Of a stretch of DNA of 64,000 bases, positions 36,512-45,497 are shown in pieces. Location of the stretch: the NCBI GenBank assembly GCA_025602905.1, contig JAHLKI010000019.1:310001-374000 (forward strand), written 5' to 3'. A model generated the notes under the pieces. That model made no database searches and was not told where the DNA came from. It saw only the letters and a list, made by a program, of their open reading frames with translations. The DNA is from Phlyctochytrium arcticum (taxonomy: Eukaryota; Chytridiomycota; Chytridiomycetes; Chytridiales; Chytridiaceae). Both the position numbers and the translations under genes were made by a program. Position 1 is the stretch's first letter. Each line of letters opens with the position of its first letter.

Positions 36512-37221
36512 ATGCCATCAAAAAGCCTGGGAACCAGGCTTCAAACCCTCAAGACCATCTCTGTAAACCGGATCTCCTCTCTACGGCCCGCCAATGTCGA
36601 CTCATTCAACAAGCATTTCCAAATTGACAAAAAGGCCCGCTTCGCCACTAGAGGATTTCAGATTTTCGTGGCCTTTATGAGTTGGTTTTTCATTGGGCGA
36701 TTAGACGATGGGTTCATAAGCCTCCATGGATTGTATGGACCGGTACGCTATATGTGGTTTTGCGCTGTATGCAGTCCGGTGGTAGCAGGAGTCTTGGTTG
36801 CACAGTGAGTAAATCCTGCTTTAAGACTTACTTGCTCCTAGCTGTTATTGAGCGAACTCTTTTTTCAAGATACTTTGTGAACTGCGTCGCCAAGTCCTGG
36901 TCATCCCTCAAAGTACTCGTCCTCGAGCTGATCTGCGATCTACTCGTCATGCTCTTCTGGTTGGCATGCCTGATCTCATTAGCCGCACCCGTAGGAAAGT
37001 CCTGCCCACCGGGAACCTCTTCCGAATGTACCAACTTTAACTGGGTCTTGGCTTGGGGAGCTCTCAGCTTTGTCTTCTGGTTTGTTGGGGTGGTATGGGA
37101 TGTGCAGGGATTTTTGAAAGGAGTTTGGGGCTGGGGAGGCGAGGAGTTGAACGAGGTTGAGATGGATGGTGAAATCCGACGCCTGAATCGGCAAGCGGGC
37201 TCAGGGCGACGATGGCGTTAG
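36512..37221 (+). CDS. MARVEL-type four-TM membrane protein
   Basis: Two exons (36512-36804, 36870-37221) give 214 residues. Four hydrophobic spans are visible: QIFVAFMSWFFIGRLDD region, VRYMWFCAVCSPVVAGVLVA, LICDLLVMLFWLACLISLAA and VLAWGALSFVFWFVGVVWDV. A Cys-containing loop (GKSCPPGTSSECTNFNW) lies between spans 3 and 4, as in fungal MARVEL proteins of the plasma membrane (Nce102 and relatives). The N- and C-termini are basic and cytosolic by the positive-inside rule. The specific role is unknown. Confidence 0.7.
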
Positions 37222-37564
37222 TGGTGATTCCTCTTTGAATCATTGACCGAGACATCCAATCTTTATCATTGTTTGCTTGTATTATCATTACATTGACTTA
37301 GTGCAAATAATAAGACAACTTTTTTTACGTCAAAGACAATGCTGCGCAATTGGAGTAGGCTCGCCGCGAAAAAGGGTGCTTACAAAGAGCAGTCAAAACT
37401 TTAACTACAGTTCTCTGTAGACACTTCTACAGGAACCTTTTATTTTAGCCCATCGAGTGCGCAGACATCCTCGACCTGAGTGTCGTTGATCGTTAAATTG
37501 AATTACTCCCCACCAGTCAGTCGGAATCTCTGTCCAGGACTGATTCCTGAACCAATTCGTTGTC
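37222..37564. other. Gap between MARVEL and BTB genes
   Basis: 343 bases. Nothing recognised; 3' and 5' untranslated regions of same-strand neighbours. Confidence 0.4.
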
Positions 37565-38017
37565 ATGAGGAGTAAAGGCAAGAGAGCCGCCTCGACTATA
37601 ACCGGCACAAGCACCACCAGCGCAATCGAGGACCAAGTATCCGCACGGGAACCCCACAGCGTGTCTGAAGTCCTGACTCTCAACGTTGGTGGATCTTTGT
37701 TCCAGACCTTTCGCTCCACTATCGAACGCTTCCCACGCTCCCTTCTGGCTAAACTTATCGAACACGACCGTTACAGCTACGCTCTAAACCCCCGTGATGG
37801 CTCTCGAATGTTTTTTGTCGACCGTGATCCTCGATTTTTCCACATCATCTTGGACTTTTATCGGATGGATCTGAAGACGGAGCACCTTCTTTTTTATCCC
37901 CACAACTTGGTAGTCTCTGGATTGCGACAAGACCTCGAGTACTTTGGCCTGCTGCAAGAAGTAGTTGTGGAAGACATAGTGGAGGATGCCCGACTGCGCG
38001 GATACAATATTGTATAG
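37565..38017 (+). CDS. BTB/POZ (K-channel T1-type) domain protein
   Basis: A single exon of 150 residues. After a disordered 30-residue leader comes LTLNVGGSLFQTFRSTIERF, PRSLLAKLIE, FFVDRDPRFFHIILDFYR and LVVSGLRQDLEYFGL. This is the compact T1/KCTD BTB fold used for tetramer or pentamer assembly and CUL3 adaptors. No further domain follows, so it resembles short KCTD-like proteins. The partner is unknown. Confidence 0.88.
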   Translation: MRSKGKRAASTITGTSTTSAIEDQVSAREPHSVSEVLTLNVGGSLFQTFRSTIERFPRSLLAKLIEHDRYSYALNPRDGSRMFFVDRDPRFFHIILDFYRMDLKTEHLLFYPHNLVVSGLRQDLEYFGLLQEVVVEDIVEDARLRGYNIV

Positions 38018-38425
38018 TCGCTCACAGTCTAATGGATTCCCTGCACCTAAAAATTGTTGACAAAGTGCTCTGCCCTAGATGCACAGCAGCACCTTAAATT
38101 TGTAGCCCATTCTATTTTCTAAAATAATCACTTCATACTTACTGAACTTTTCCCAAAAAAATCTCCCAAACTCTGACAACCTATAAAAAATCCTAGTTAA
38201 CCTAAACTGCCTCTCTCCCCGAACGCCGAACGACACGGCGTGATACACACCATGCAAACTGATGTTCCGAGGAATAATACTAGTTTTGACGCGGTTCATC
38301 TCGTTGTTCCAATATTCCGATGTAAACATGAATACTCAAAACTGGCACTTCTCGTTTTTGGAGAATAATGTGCCGGTTCAGTATATCAAAAGTAGTTCTA
38401 TCAGCAGCTGCACGATTTGCACATC
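38018..38425. other. Gap between BTB gene and tail-anchored-like gene
   Basis: 408 AT-rich bases with many stops. Nothing recognised. Confidence 0.4.
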
Positions 38426-38908
38426 ATGAACATCCCACCAGCACCCAATCGTGCTCCTCCACAGCGCCCCCCTCCATCTCCCGCTTCCGTGAAGAAAAGT
38501 ACATCGGAATCTCACCTTTTGCCTAGTCCATCAGACTATTTACCGCCTTGTCGTACAAACTCTCATTTGCTACCTAATCCTTCGGAGGATTTATCTAGAG
38601 CTACTAGCGAGGACGGCCTTTTAATGTCACGCTCAACCTCGGGAAATGGCAATCAACTAGATGTACTCACCTTGCGCCAACGAGGGACTTCCGGGACCGA
38701 CAATATAAGCTCATCAGGAGCAGGGTCAAGCGAACTGGCTCGTCTAAGATCAAAACTGGCCGCCATTCAAGCCCGAAACAATAGGTGGATCAAGATTTTT
38801 GCCATAATTATGATTGTGGGAGTGGTGGATTTGTGTATAATGGATGTTTTATGGATCTTGAGTAGGAAATGGGAGAAACAAATACTGGAAGCTGGAGGGA
38901 CTGTTTGA
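38426..38908 (+). CDS. Tail-anchored-looking Ser/Pro-rich membrane protein
   Basis: A single exon of 160 residues. About 110 residues of Pro/Ser-rich sequence include a short internal repeat (SESHLLPSPSDYL and TNSHLLPNPSEDL). A short coiled-coil-like segment (ELARLRSKLAAIQARNNRW) precedes one membrane span (IFAIIMIVGVVDLCIMDVLW) and about 15 lumenal residues. Family not recognised. The first in-frame ATG is 38426; a non-ATG extension upstream is open. Confidence 0.6.
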   Translation: MNIPPAPNRAPPQRPPPSPASVKKSTSESHLLPSPSDYLPPCRTNSHLLPNPSEDLSRATSEDGLLMSRSTSGNGNQLDVLTLRQRGTSGTDNISSSGAGSSELARLRSKLAAIQARNNRWIKIFAIIMIVGVVDLCIMDVLWILSRKWEKQILEAGGTV

Positions 38909-41430
38909 TTTGACAGTAGGGTTTATATAGCACAGAAAATCTCAATGTTTTAGATACTTCGCTTGAGATGGTCATTAGTTTTTAGATTCATAATAATGTA
39001 CCACTAGAAATATACGGGTACAATTCATTACTTGCTTCCTGCGATCAAGGGAATGGTATGCCTCGAGAAAAATTATAGGTAGAGGATAGTCCACTACGTC
39101 TGCTGATTTGCCCCAACATTTGAGCACCTTTGGATAATGTCCATCTTTTATTTTACCTCAACTGAATTAGCTGAAGGCCTTAACTACAGTCGCTTCGCTA
39201 CCGATATTTTCGTTGTTGTTGTAAGCTCATCCCCTGTAGGGCCAGTCTGCGCAGTACCTACTTGTTGCCTTTTCCTACTGATGTACTTTGAAGTGGGAAT
39301 TGGGGCTTTATCTGCAGACTGTCAGCAGATCATTCTATTCCCATCACTACTATCCATTTGTTTCATGCATATATCTTTGCTCTAAAGGTCTCTATCTAGT
39401 TGTCCAGACATTTTACTACGATAACGAGGACTCTTACTACTTATCTACGGGATGCCATTGCCATGTCGTTGTGCCTTCCACTGGACGTTGTGTGGGGTGT
39501 GCGAGTAATTTGGTCATTGCAATGTCAAACCTAGCGCTCACTTAGTAAACCTGACAAAAAGATTGATAGTTGTTACCTTTCGGATTGACGGGATAACTCG
39601 AAGGTTCTATTGCTATCGCCCAGAAGTGCGGTAAAGCGATCAAAGATGCTCTTCAATAACTTTTGATTAGCCATGGCGATTCTATGAAATCGTGATGATG
39701 TTTTGAAACCTGAACTTCATTGCTGTCATCCGCCTGACGAAGATTCTTCAGTAAATTGACTATCTTTGCAGGGAAGGGCAGTATCTTCTACCTTATCATG
39801 GAGGTACACTACGTCAATGAACAAAAGTGGGTTTGAGGCGTATTTGGAAAACTAACAAGGTCAGGTCAGTACACTGGCCTTTCCGGAATTGTGATGTTAT
39901 ACTTCTTCTTCTGAGGACACTTCAGGCATTGAGTTACTTCGACAATAGAGAATGATGACGCGGAGAGAATGCGCTGCGCCGGACAATGGTGGAAGCCCAT
40001 CTTGTCTAGTACATGTTTGAGCTAAAAAAACCAAGATGGCTATAGCATGTAATTGTCACTTACATGGCGTCAAAGAGGGTCGACATATCTTGTGAAGGCG
40101 GGGATCAGTCTGGAAAATCGGTGAATATGTCAGGGACCCTAGTCTTACCCCATCCTCCCCGATAGTGCTCGCTCTCGATCTTGTCGACTGCCGTTACAAT
40201 AGTTGAAACATCGGATGTGAGGTACTTCTCCTAATCCAGCAAACATGCCATGGATCAGGCGCTGCCGATTGATTGACAAAGTATTGAAACTTGCCCATAT
40301 TGTGCACCCTGCTGCCACACACAATCCAAACTAAGATGCTGCTGCTTTAATAGCCGTGGCTTGATCAGAAGCATCCATGTAGATACCTGATGTTTGGGAT
40401 TTATTTGTGACTTTTGTAGAACAAAACGTTTGATGTATGACTTGATGTAATGTAGACGGGTGCTGCATCTTGCATCAGCACAGAAAGAACAGCAAGATAG
40501 CTACAGACTATACAGACCACTGACCGGGTCGAAGTGTTTCTGTCCCAGATTCCTCGCCAATGTCGACGCAAAAGATCTGAAAGAGACTTTGGTTTGTATA
40601 TCCATCCTAGCGCAAAGGTGATCTTGCATACTATTTTCTCCGCCAAATACATAAGTCGGACAAGGTCAACGAAGTGATGCCCTAGATCTGGGGTGCCGGC
40701 AAAGTTCCAAACGACGCGGTAATGCTGCGACTGGGTGGGAATTTGGCAATGTGGATTCTGGTGGAATAGACAGACTACACATCAATGTGCAGTTGTCTTA
40801 CTGGCCGTAAAAAGTGCCTGATGACAGTCTAGTAAAGATAACCCAGTTGTTCTATCTGTGATTCTCGAGCACAATTCGTTGGTGCACCATCGAGATCTCG
40901 GCATGTGCAGCTTTCACTGACCACAGGGATCTTGTGGCGCCTGCGTCTTCACTTATATCCTTATGTCCTATGTTCATCCTCTCCGGCTCTTCATCCGTAT
41001 TCTCTAAACTCTGTCGTCCCCTTCATTGCAATTTGCGATCGCACTGCTGCGAGTTGTTATTTGTAATAGGTTCGAATTATCGAATCCCGCAGCACCCCCG
41101 CGTCGCGTCGGGTTTTTCCGTGTGTCATCAAATAAAAGGGAAGTTATCCTTCTAAAACCTGGAAAACCTGCTTCCAAACCGCCCGTGGGGGACAAAGTTG
41201 AAAGTTATTTCCGTAACTTGTGCTCGCTGTTCTTGTTAGTATTCACCCCTTTTGTTTGCAAACTCCGCTAGCAGTAGGCCTGTTTTATTTACCCAGCAGT
41301 GGTTCTCCAGGTGGTTTATGGAAGTTACCAACCAGGGCGAAAAGCTAGATTGGACTAAGGAACCAACGAGGAGATCACCGCTCGACGTCTGTTTCTCACC
41401 TGCAGAGATTTGACTTGACGCCAGTACATT
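38909..41430. other. Gene-poor block with possible decayed coding traces
   Basis: About 2.5 kb, the longest stretch without a supported gene. Most frames are broken every 50-80 codons. On the minus strand around 40740-40540 a stretch reads with coding-like composition (QHYRVVWNFAGTP, SLSDLLRRHWRGIWD) but I cannot assign a family. No terminal repeats or intact transposase were found. Confidence 0.35.
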
Positions 41431-43301
41431 ATGTCTCCGCCACGCGACGAATCCGAGATCGAGCCTTTATTGGCTCGCGTTTCTCCCAATGTCCCCTCTT
41501 CTGCATCATATACTGTAGATATCTCTACGGCTACTCGGTGTTGCTGCTCCCAGAATGAGCAGGGTAACAACGTTAACAGCTGTAGCCACATCAACTCTAG
41601 TTATCAACCCTTTCCCAGCCATCTTCATCAACCAAACTCCAACAACTCGACAAATAAGTCGATTGACACACATCTTGACACCGAAGTCAAGTTGGAGTTT
41701 GGTGGAGATATTGGGGTATCCTTTATGATGACCCTTTTCCCGCTTTTGATGTACTACTTTTGGTACTGCCTCGAGTTCAACAATGGAGCGCTTGCACATC
41801 CACCGTCGTTAGATGAGACAGGGCCTTGGTTCCGGACCGTGATTACAGATATTGCTGCTGCAGCGAGACCAAATTGGTGGGCCGTCATGGCATATACAGC
41901 ATTTGTACTCTTACAAGCTGTGCTCGCGGTAGCAATGCCTGGGCCAGTTGTTAAAGGCCTGCCCGTCCCAAGTCTGGGCTTCCAACAGCTGGATTATTTA
42001 TGCAACGGGGTTGCCTGCTGGTATGTAACCCTGGCCATAAGGTGAGCTGTTGTTCAATTTGCAGGCGTTCAAAAGCAGATGATGCTCAACATACGTATAA
42101 TATATCAGCGCCATCTTGCATTTCACGGGTGTGTTCTGCCTCTCCCGTATTGTGGATGAATTCGGCCCTCTCTTGACCGTTTCCGTCATCGCGGGTATTG
42201 GGGTTACTCTTGGGATGTACCTTTACGGCATAGTCTCCAAGAACACCCACCGCATGTCAGGACATGTTCTGTAAGTTTCATCATACAGGAATGATTCTGC
42301 AAACCAAGACTGACCATCTGGGCTACTGGACTAGATATGACATTTTTATGGGTGCCGTGCTGAATCCCCGTCTCGGTAAACTTGATCTCAAGATTTGGTC
42401 TGAGATCCGTGTCCCGTGGATCATGCTTTTCTACGTGACCGTCTCGTGTGCTTGCAAGGAATATGACACTACAGGAGCTGTTCGCCCCGAATTGTGGTTC
42501 ATGGTGCTAGCCCACACTTTATATGCCAACGCGTGCATGAAGGGTGAAGAGTGCATCCCAACTACATGGGATATATTTTACGAAAAATGGGGGTTCATGT
42601 TGATCTTCTGGAACTTTGTAAGTGCTACGACCCGCCACGAACACAAGCACGTATTTTAACAAACAAACCATTTATCTCCTCACTTCCTTCATTCAATCGT
42701 TGCAATCACCTCTTTTTCTCGACAGTCTGGTAAGTCACACTTAACAGATTTAGGATGAAGGAAGTGTCTTATTTACTGTTCGCGAGTAGGAGTGCCGTTC
42801 ACTTACTGCTACGCGTCACTCTACCTGCTGCGCACTGAGACTGGCCGCGCAGTCCATCACTCGGTGCCCTTCCTTGTTTTCAATTTCTCTCTCCTGATTG
42901 TGGGCTACTACATTTGGGACACGGCCAACTCACAGAAGAACCGCTTCCGCATGTCCCAGTCTGGAACATACATCCCTCGCCGCACTTTCCCTCAGTTGCC
43001 TTGGGGAACTATCCGCGAGCCTGCATATATTCGTACTGAACATGGCAGTTTGCTGCTTACTTCAGGATGGTGGGGCATTGCGCGCAAGATTCATTACACG
43101 GCGGATTTGATGATGGCGCTCAGCTGGGCTCTTAACACGGGCTTTGGCAGTGTTATCCCCTACTTCTATCCCGTATTCTTCTTGATCGTCCTCGCCCATC
43201 GTGTCACGAGAGATATGGAACGGTGCAAAGTCAAATACGGCAAAGACTGGGAGGAATACTGCGATCGCGTTCCTTGGATTTTCATTCCGTATGTTTACTA
43301 G
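41431..43301 (+). CDS. ERG4: Delta(24(28))-sterol reductase (ERG4 type)
   Basis: NADPH-dependent reductase of the C-24(28) double bond, the last step of ergosterol synthesis, in the ER membrane. Exons are 41431-42041, 42109-42270, 42335-42617, 42726-42729, 42790-43301, giving 523 residues (yeast Erg4, 473). Family motifs: YDIFMGAVLNPRLGKLDLKI, YANACMKGEE, TWDIFYEKWGFMLIFWNF, GVPFTYCYASLYL, DTANSQKNRFR, ARKIHYTADLMMALSWAL and the C-terminal KDWEEYCDRVPWIFIPYVY. Multiple TM spans are present. The N-terminal 85 residues are polar and longer than usual. A four-base exon (TCTG) is needed to read WNF-SGVPF; see findings. Related ERG24 and DHCR7 reductases are less similar at these motifs. Confidence 0.94.
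42726..42729 (+). other. ERG4: Four-nucleotide microexon of ERG4
   Basis: The bases TCTG are flanked by ...CGACAG and GTAAGT. Exon 3 ends in phase 0 (TTT) and exon 5 starts GA GTG CCG. Only insertion of TCTG gives Ser-Gly and restores the conserved [S/A]GVPFTYC block. Flanking introns are 108 and 60 bases. Confidence 0.82.
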
Positions 43302-43663
43302 CCAGCCAATTTGACTGCGCGGCCTGAGATTTTTACTTATATGCGCCTGGTGCGAGAATAATGTGTTTCACTGTACATAGATTTGTCTTTCTACTGCCTC
43401 CCTATATTGAATTGATTCGCTTCCTCGCTGCTTCCATAAGTGTTCCTTGGGTTTGTTCATGAATCTGCAGCACAATAAGACTGATATGTTGTTGGGATAT
43501 ATCCCATTCTCAGCGAGAATCATGGAATATTGAATATTTGATACCATCCACAATATATACAAAGAATGGCCGATATTATGATATGAAGCGGAGACCGAAA
43601 CTGAAAGTACAGTGTATGAGTTTAGATCAAGGAACTCCGAGACACAATATCATCAACAAAAAC
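43302..43663. other. Convergent 3' gap, ERG4 / VTC1-like
   Basis: 362 AT-rich bases between tail-to-tail genes. Nothing beyond untranslated regions seen. Confidence 0.4.
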
Positions 43664-44238
43664 TTACTTAACACCCACAGCCAGCATAATGACTGCCACA
43701 AATACCAATATCCCCATCATATCTTCAAAGACTGCCCCCCGTTCCTTACGTTGAAGCATCTCGGCTCGATTCCAGAACTGATATAGCGAGTAAAACATGA
43801 CTCCACAACTAATAAATGCAAACATGAATCCGGCGACGAGTCCAGCTCGGTCACCAAAGTTGATAAGGGCAATGGAAAGTCCGGTCAAAATCAAACAGAC
43901 TATACAATCATCTAGTTAGTGGCGAGGCATCTGATTTGTTTATCTTCATACGAACATTGCATCCAGCTAAGGAATGTTCGCTCATTGGCGAAAAAGACTT
44001 TTGGACTGGGCGCTGTCCCGCTCTGATCAACCTCTACTTTAGCATCTCTCGCCTCTCGCCGTTCCCGCCGGACAGTTCCGTATGAGTCCAAAAATTTGAA
44101 TACACCAGAACGTTTGAGCAACGGGTTTATATCAGTTGAGCCACTTGCTTCGGAATATTCAGAAGCGGGGGGTGTAGGAGTTGTAGATGGCGAGTAATTT
44201 GATGGAGGAGCCGGCACTTCCAGTGCTGGTGAAGGCAT
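43664..44238 (-). CDS. VTC1-like DUF202 membrane protein
   Basis: Two exons (44238-43956, 43899-43664) give 172 residues. The C-terminal half carries the Vtc1/DUF202 signature PKVFFANERTFLSWMQF, three membrane spans (LILTGLSIALINFGDRAG; LVAGFMFAFISCGVMFYSLY; MMGILVFVAVIMLAVGV) and a short tail. Vtc1 is the small subunit of the vacuolar transporter chaperone complex that makes and translocates polyphosphate. The N-terminal 90 residues, Ser/Pro-rich, are an extension not found in yeast Vtc1 (129 residues). The donor is GTTCGT. The gene shares a 245-base promoter gap with MPC1. Other DUF202 proteins are possible. Confidence 0.85.
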
Positions 44239-44483
44239 CTTGTCGTGATATAAGTGCGCTAAAAGTTCCCAAAGCTCCAACATCCAAAGTTTCCATTTCC
44301 AATTCCATGACAAGTGAGTGGCACAGCAAAATGAGGTGAGCTCGTTCGGCTCTTGGCTTTCCACCATCAACGAGATCCTGCCATCGCATTCTTCCGACCT
44401 CTTTACTCGCAAGAAAGTATGTCCACAGCTTCTTAGTATGTGCTTGACCAGAGGCCACAGACTCAACAGCTTTCCCTTCTAGC

Positions 44484-45112
44484 ATGTCGGCTCAACAACC
44501 ACTTACGTCGCGCGTGGTATCCTATGTGTCCAGCAAGGATTTCCGAAATTATCTTATGAGGTAGGTAGCATATATGTCTCTGCCGACCGCCTTGATCTCA
44601 CAAACATATGCTCTTTCCTCACTCTTAGCACGGTATGATTTCAAGCAATGTTCATTCTTCATTTACTTGATCTTTTGCCTTTTTGACATTAGCACTTTTG
44701 GGGGCCAGTCGCTAATTGGGGACTTCCTATTGCTGCGATTGCCGACACCAAAAAGTCACCAGAGCTCATCAGCGGGAAGATGACGACAGGTAATGTCCTA
44801 TTTTCAGCTTTGCTTTCCTTTCCCGTTGATTCTGACCAAGATGACATTTCAGCACTCACCATGTACTCGCTCCTTTTCATGCGTTTCGCTTGGATGGTTC
44901 AACCCCGAAACTATCTTTTACTTGCGTGCCACGCCGCAAATGAGAGTTGCCAACTGGTTCAAGGATATCGATTTATCAAATGGCATCAGTAAGTAACTGG
45001 CGGCAACATGACTTGGAACCGCGCATTGAACTCGGCTTTTAATTGTAGCATGGGTGGTAAAGAGAAGGCACTTGCTGATGCGGCCATGTCAACACCGACG
45101 CCTGCTATATAG
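44484..45112 (+). CDS. MPC1: Mitochondrial pyruvate carrier subunit 1 (MPC1)
   Basis: Inner-membrane subunit of the pyruvate carrier heterodimer. Exons are 44484-44560, 44629-44632, 44693-44789, 44853-44988, 45049-45112, giving 125 residues (yeast Mpc1, 130). The conserved N-terminal block reads [20 protein letters not shown], which requires the four-base exon CACG. Further matches are [20 protein letters not shown] and [20 protein letters not shown]. It is divergent to the VTC1-like gene. Confidence 0.95.
44629..44632 (+). other. MPC1: Four-nucleotide microexon of MPC1
   Basis: The bases CACG are flanked by ...CTCTTAG and GTATG. Exon 1 ends in phase 2 (AG) and exon 3 begins CAC TTT TGG. AG+C, ACG, CAC yields Ser-Thr-His and completes the near-invariant STHFWGP. 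Flanking introns are 68 and 60 bases. Direct splicing of exon 1 to exon 3 would shift the frame. Confidence 0.85.
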
Positions 45113-45497
45113 ACTAGTTGAATCTCCATTAGAATGAATCATAGCCAGCACAGCTCTGCAGGGAAATCAACAGGTCTCTACCATCAGAAGTTGGCTTGCC
45201 TGCGTTTGTAGTAGGCAGAGCTCGGACTAGTCGAAAGTAGTTAGCCGGCATATTCTACATCGCTATTGTCCTACAGCATAGGGTCCGACTTTTTGCTTCC
45301 AATAAACTTCCAATGCATCACTCTCTGCAACCTAATTTTGAGAAACCGAATTTGCTTGGTAGTGGCCGAAATACTCGCAAAGGGAAACATGGATTTCGGT
45401 CAAGAATGCGGCCGATTAAAATTTCATATTCTCGAAACAGGTGATTATAAAACTGAGCAAAATGAATAGCCAAAATTCAAGCTAAACAGGCACACAA
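45113..45497. other. Convergent 3' gap, MPC1 / BRPF-like
   Basis: 385 bases between tail-to-tail genes. No supported feature. Confidence 0.4.
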
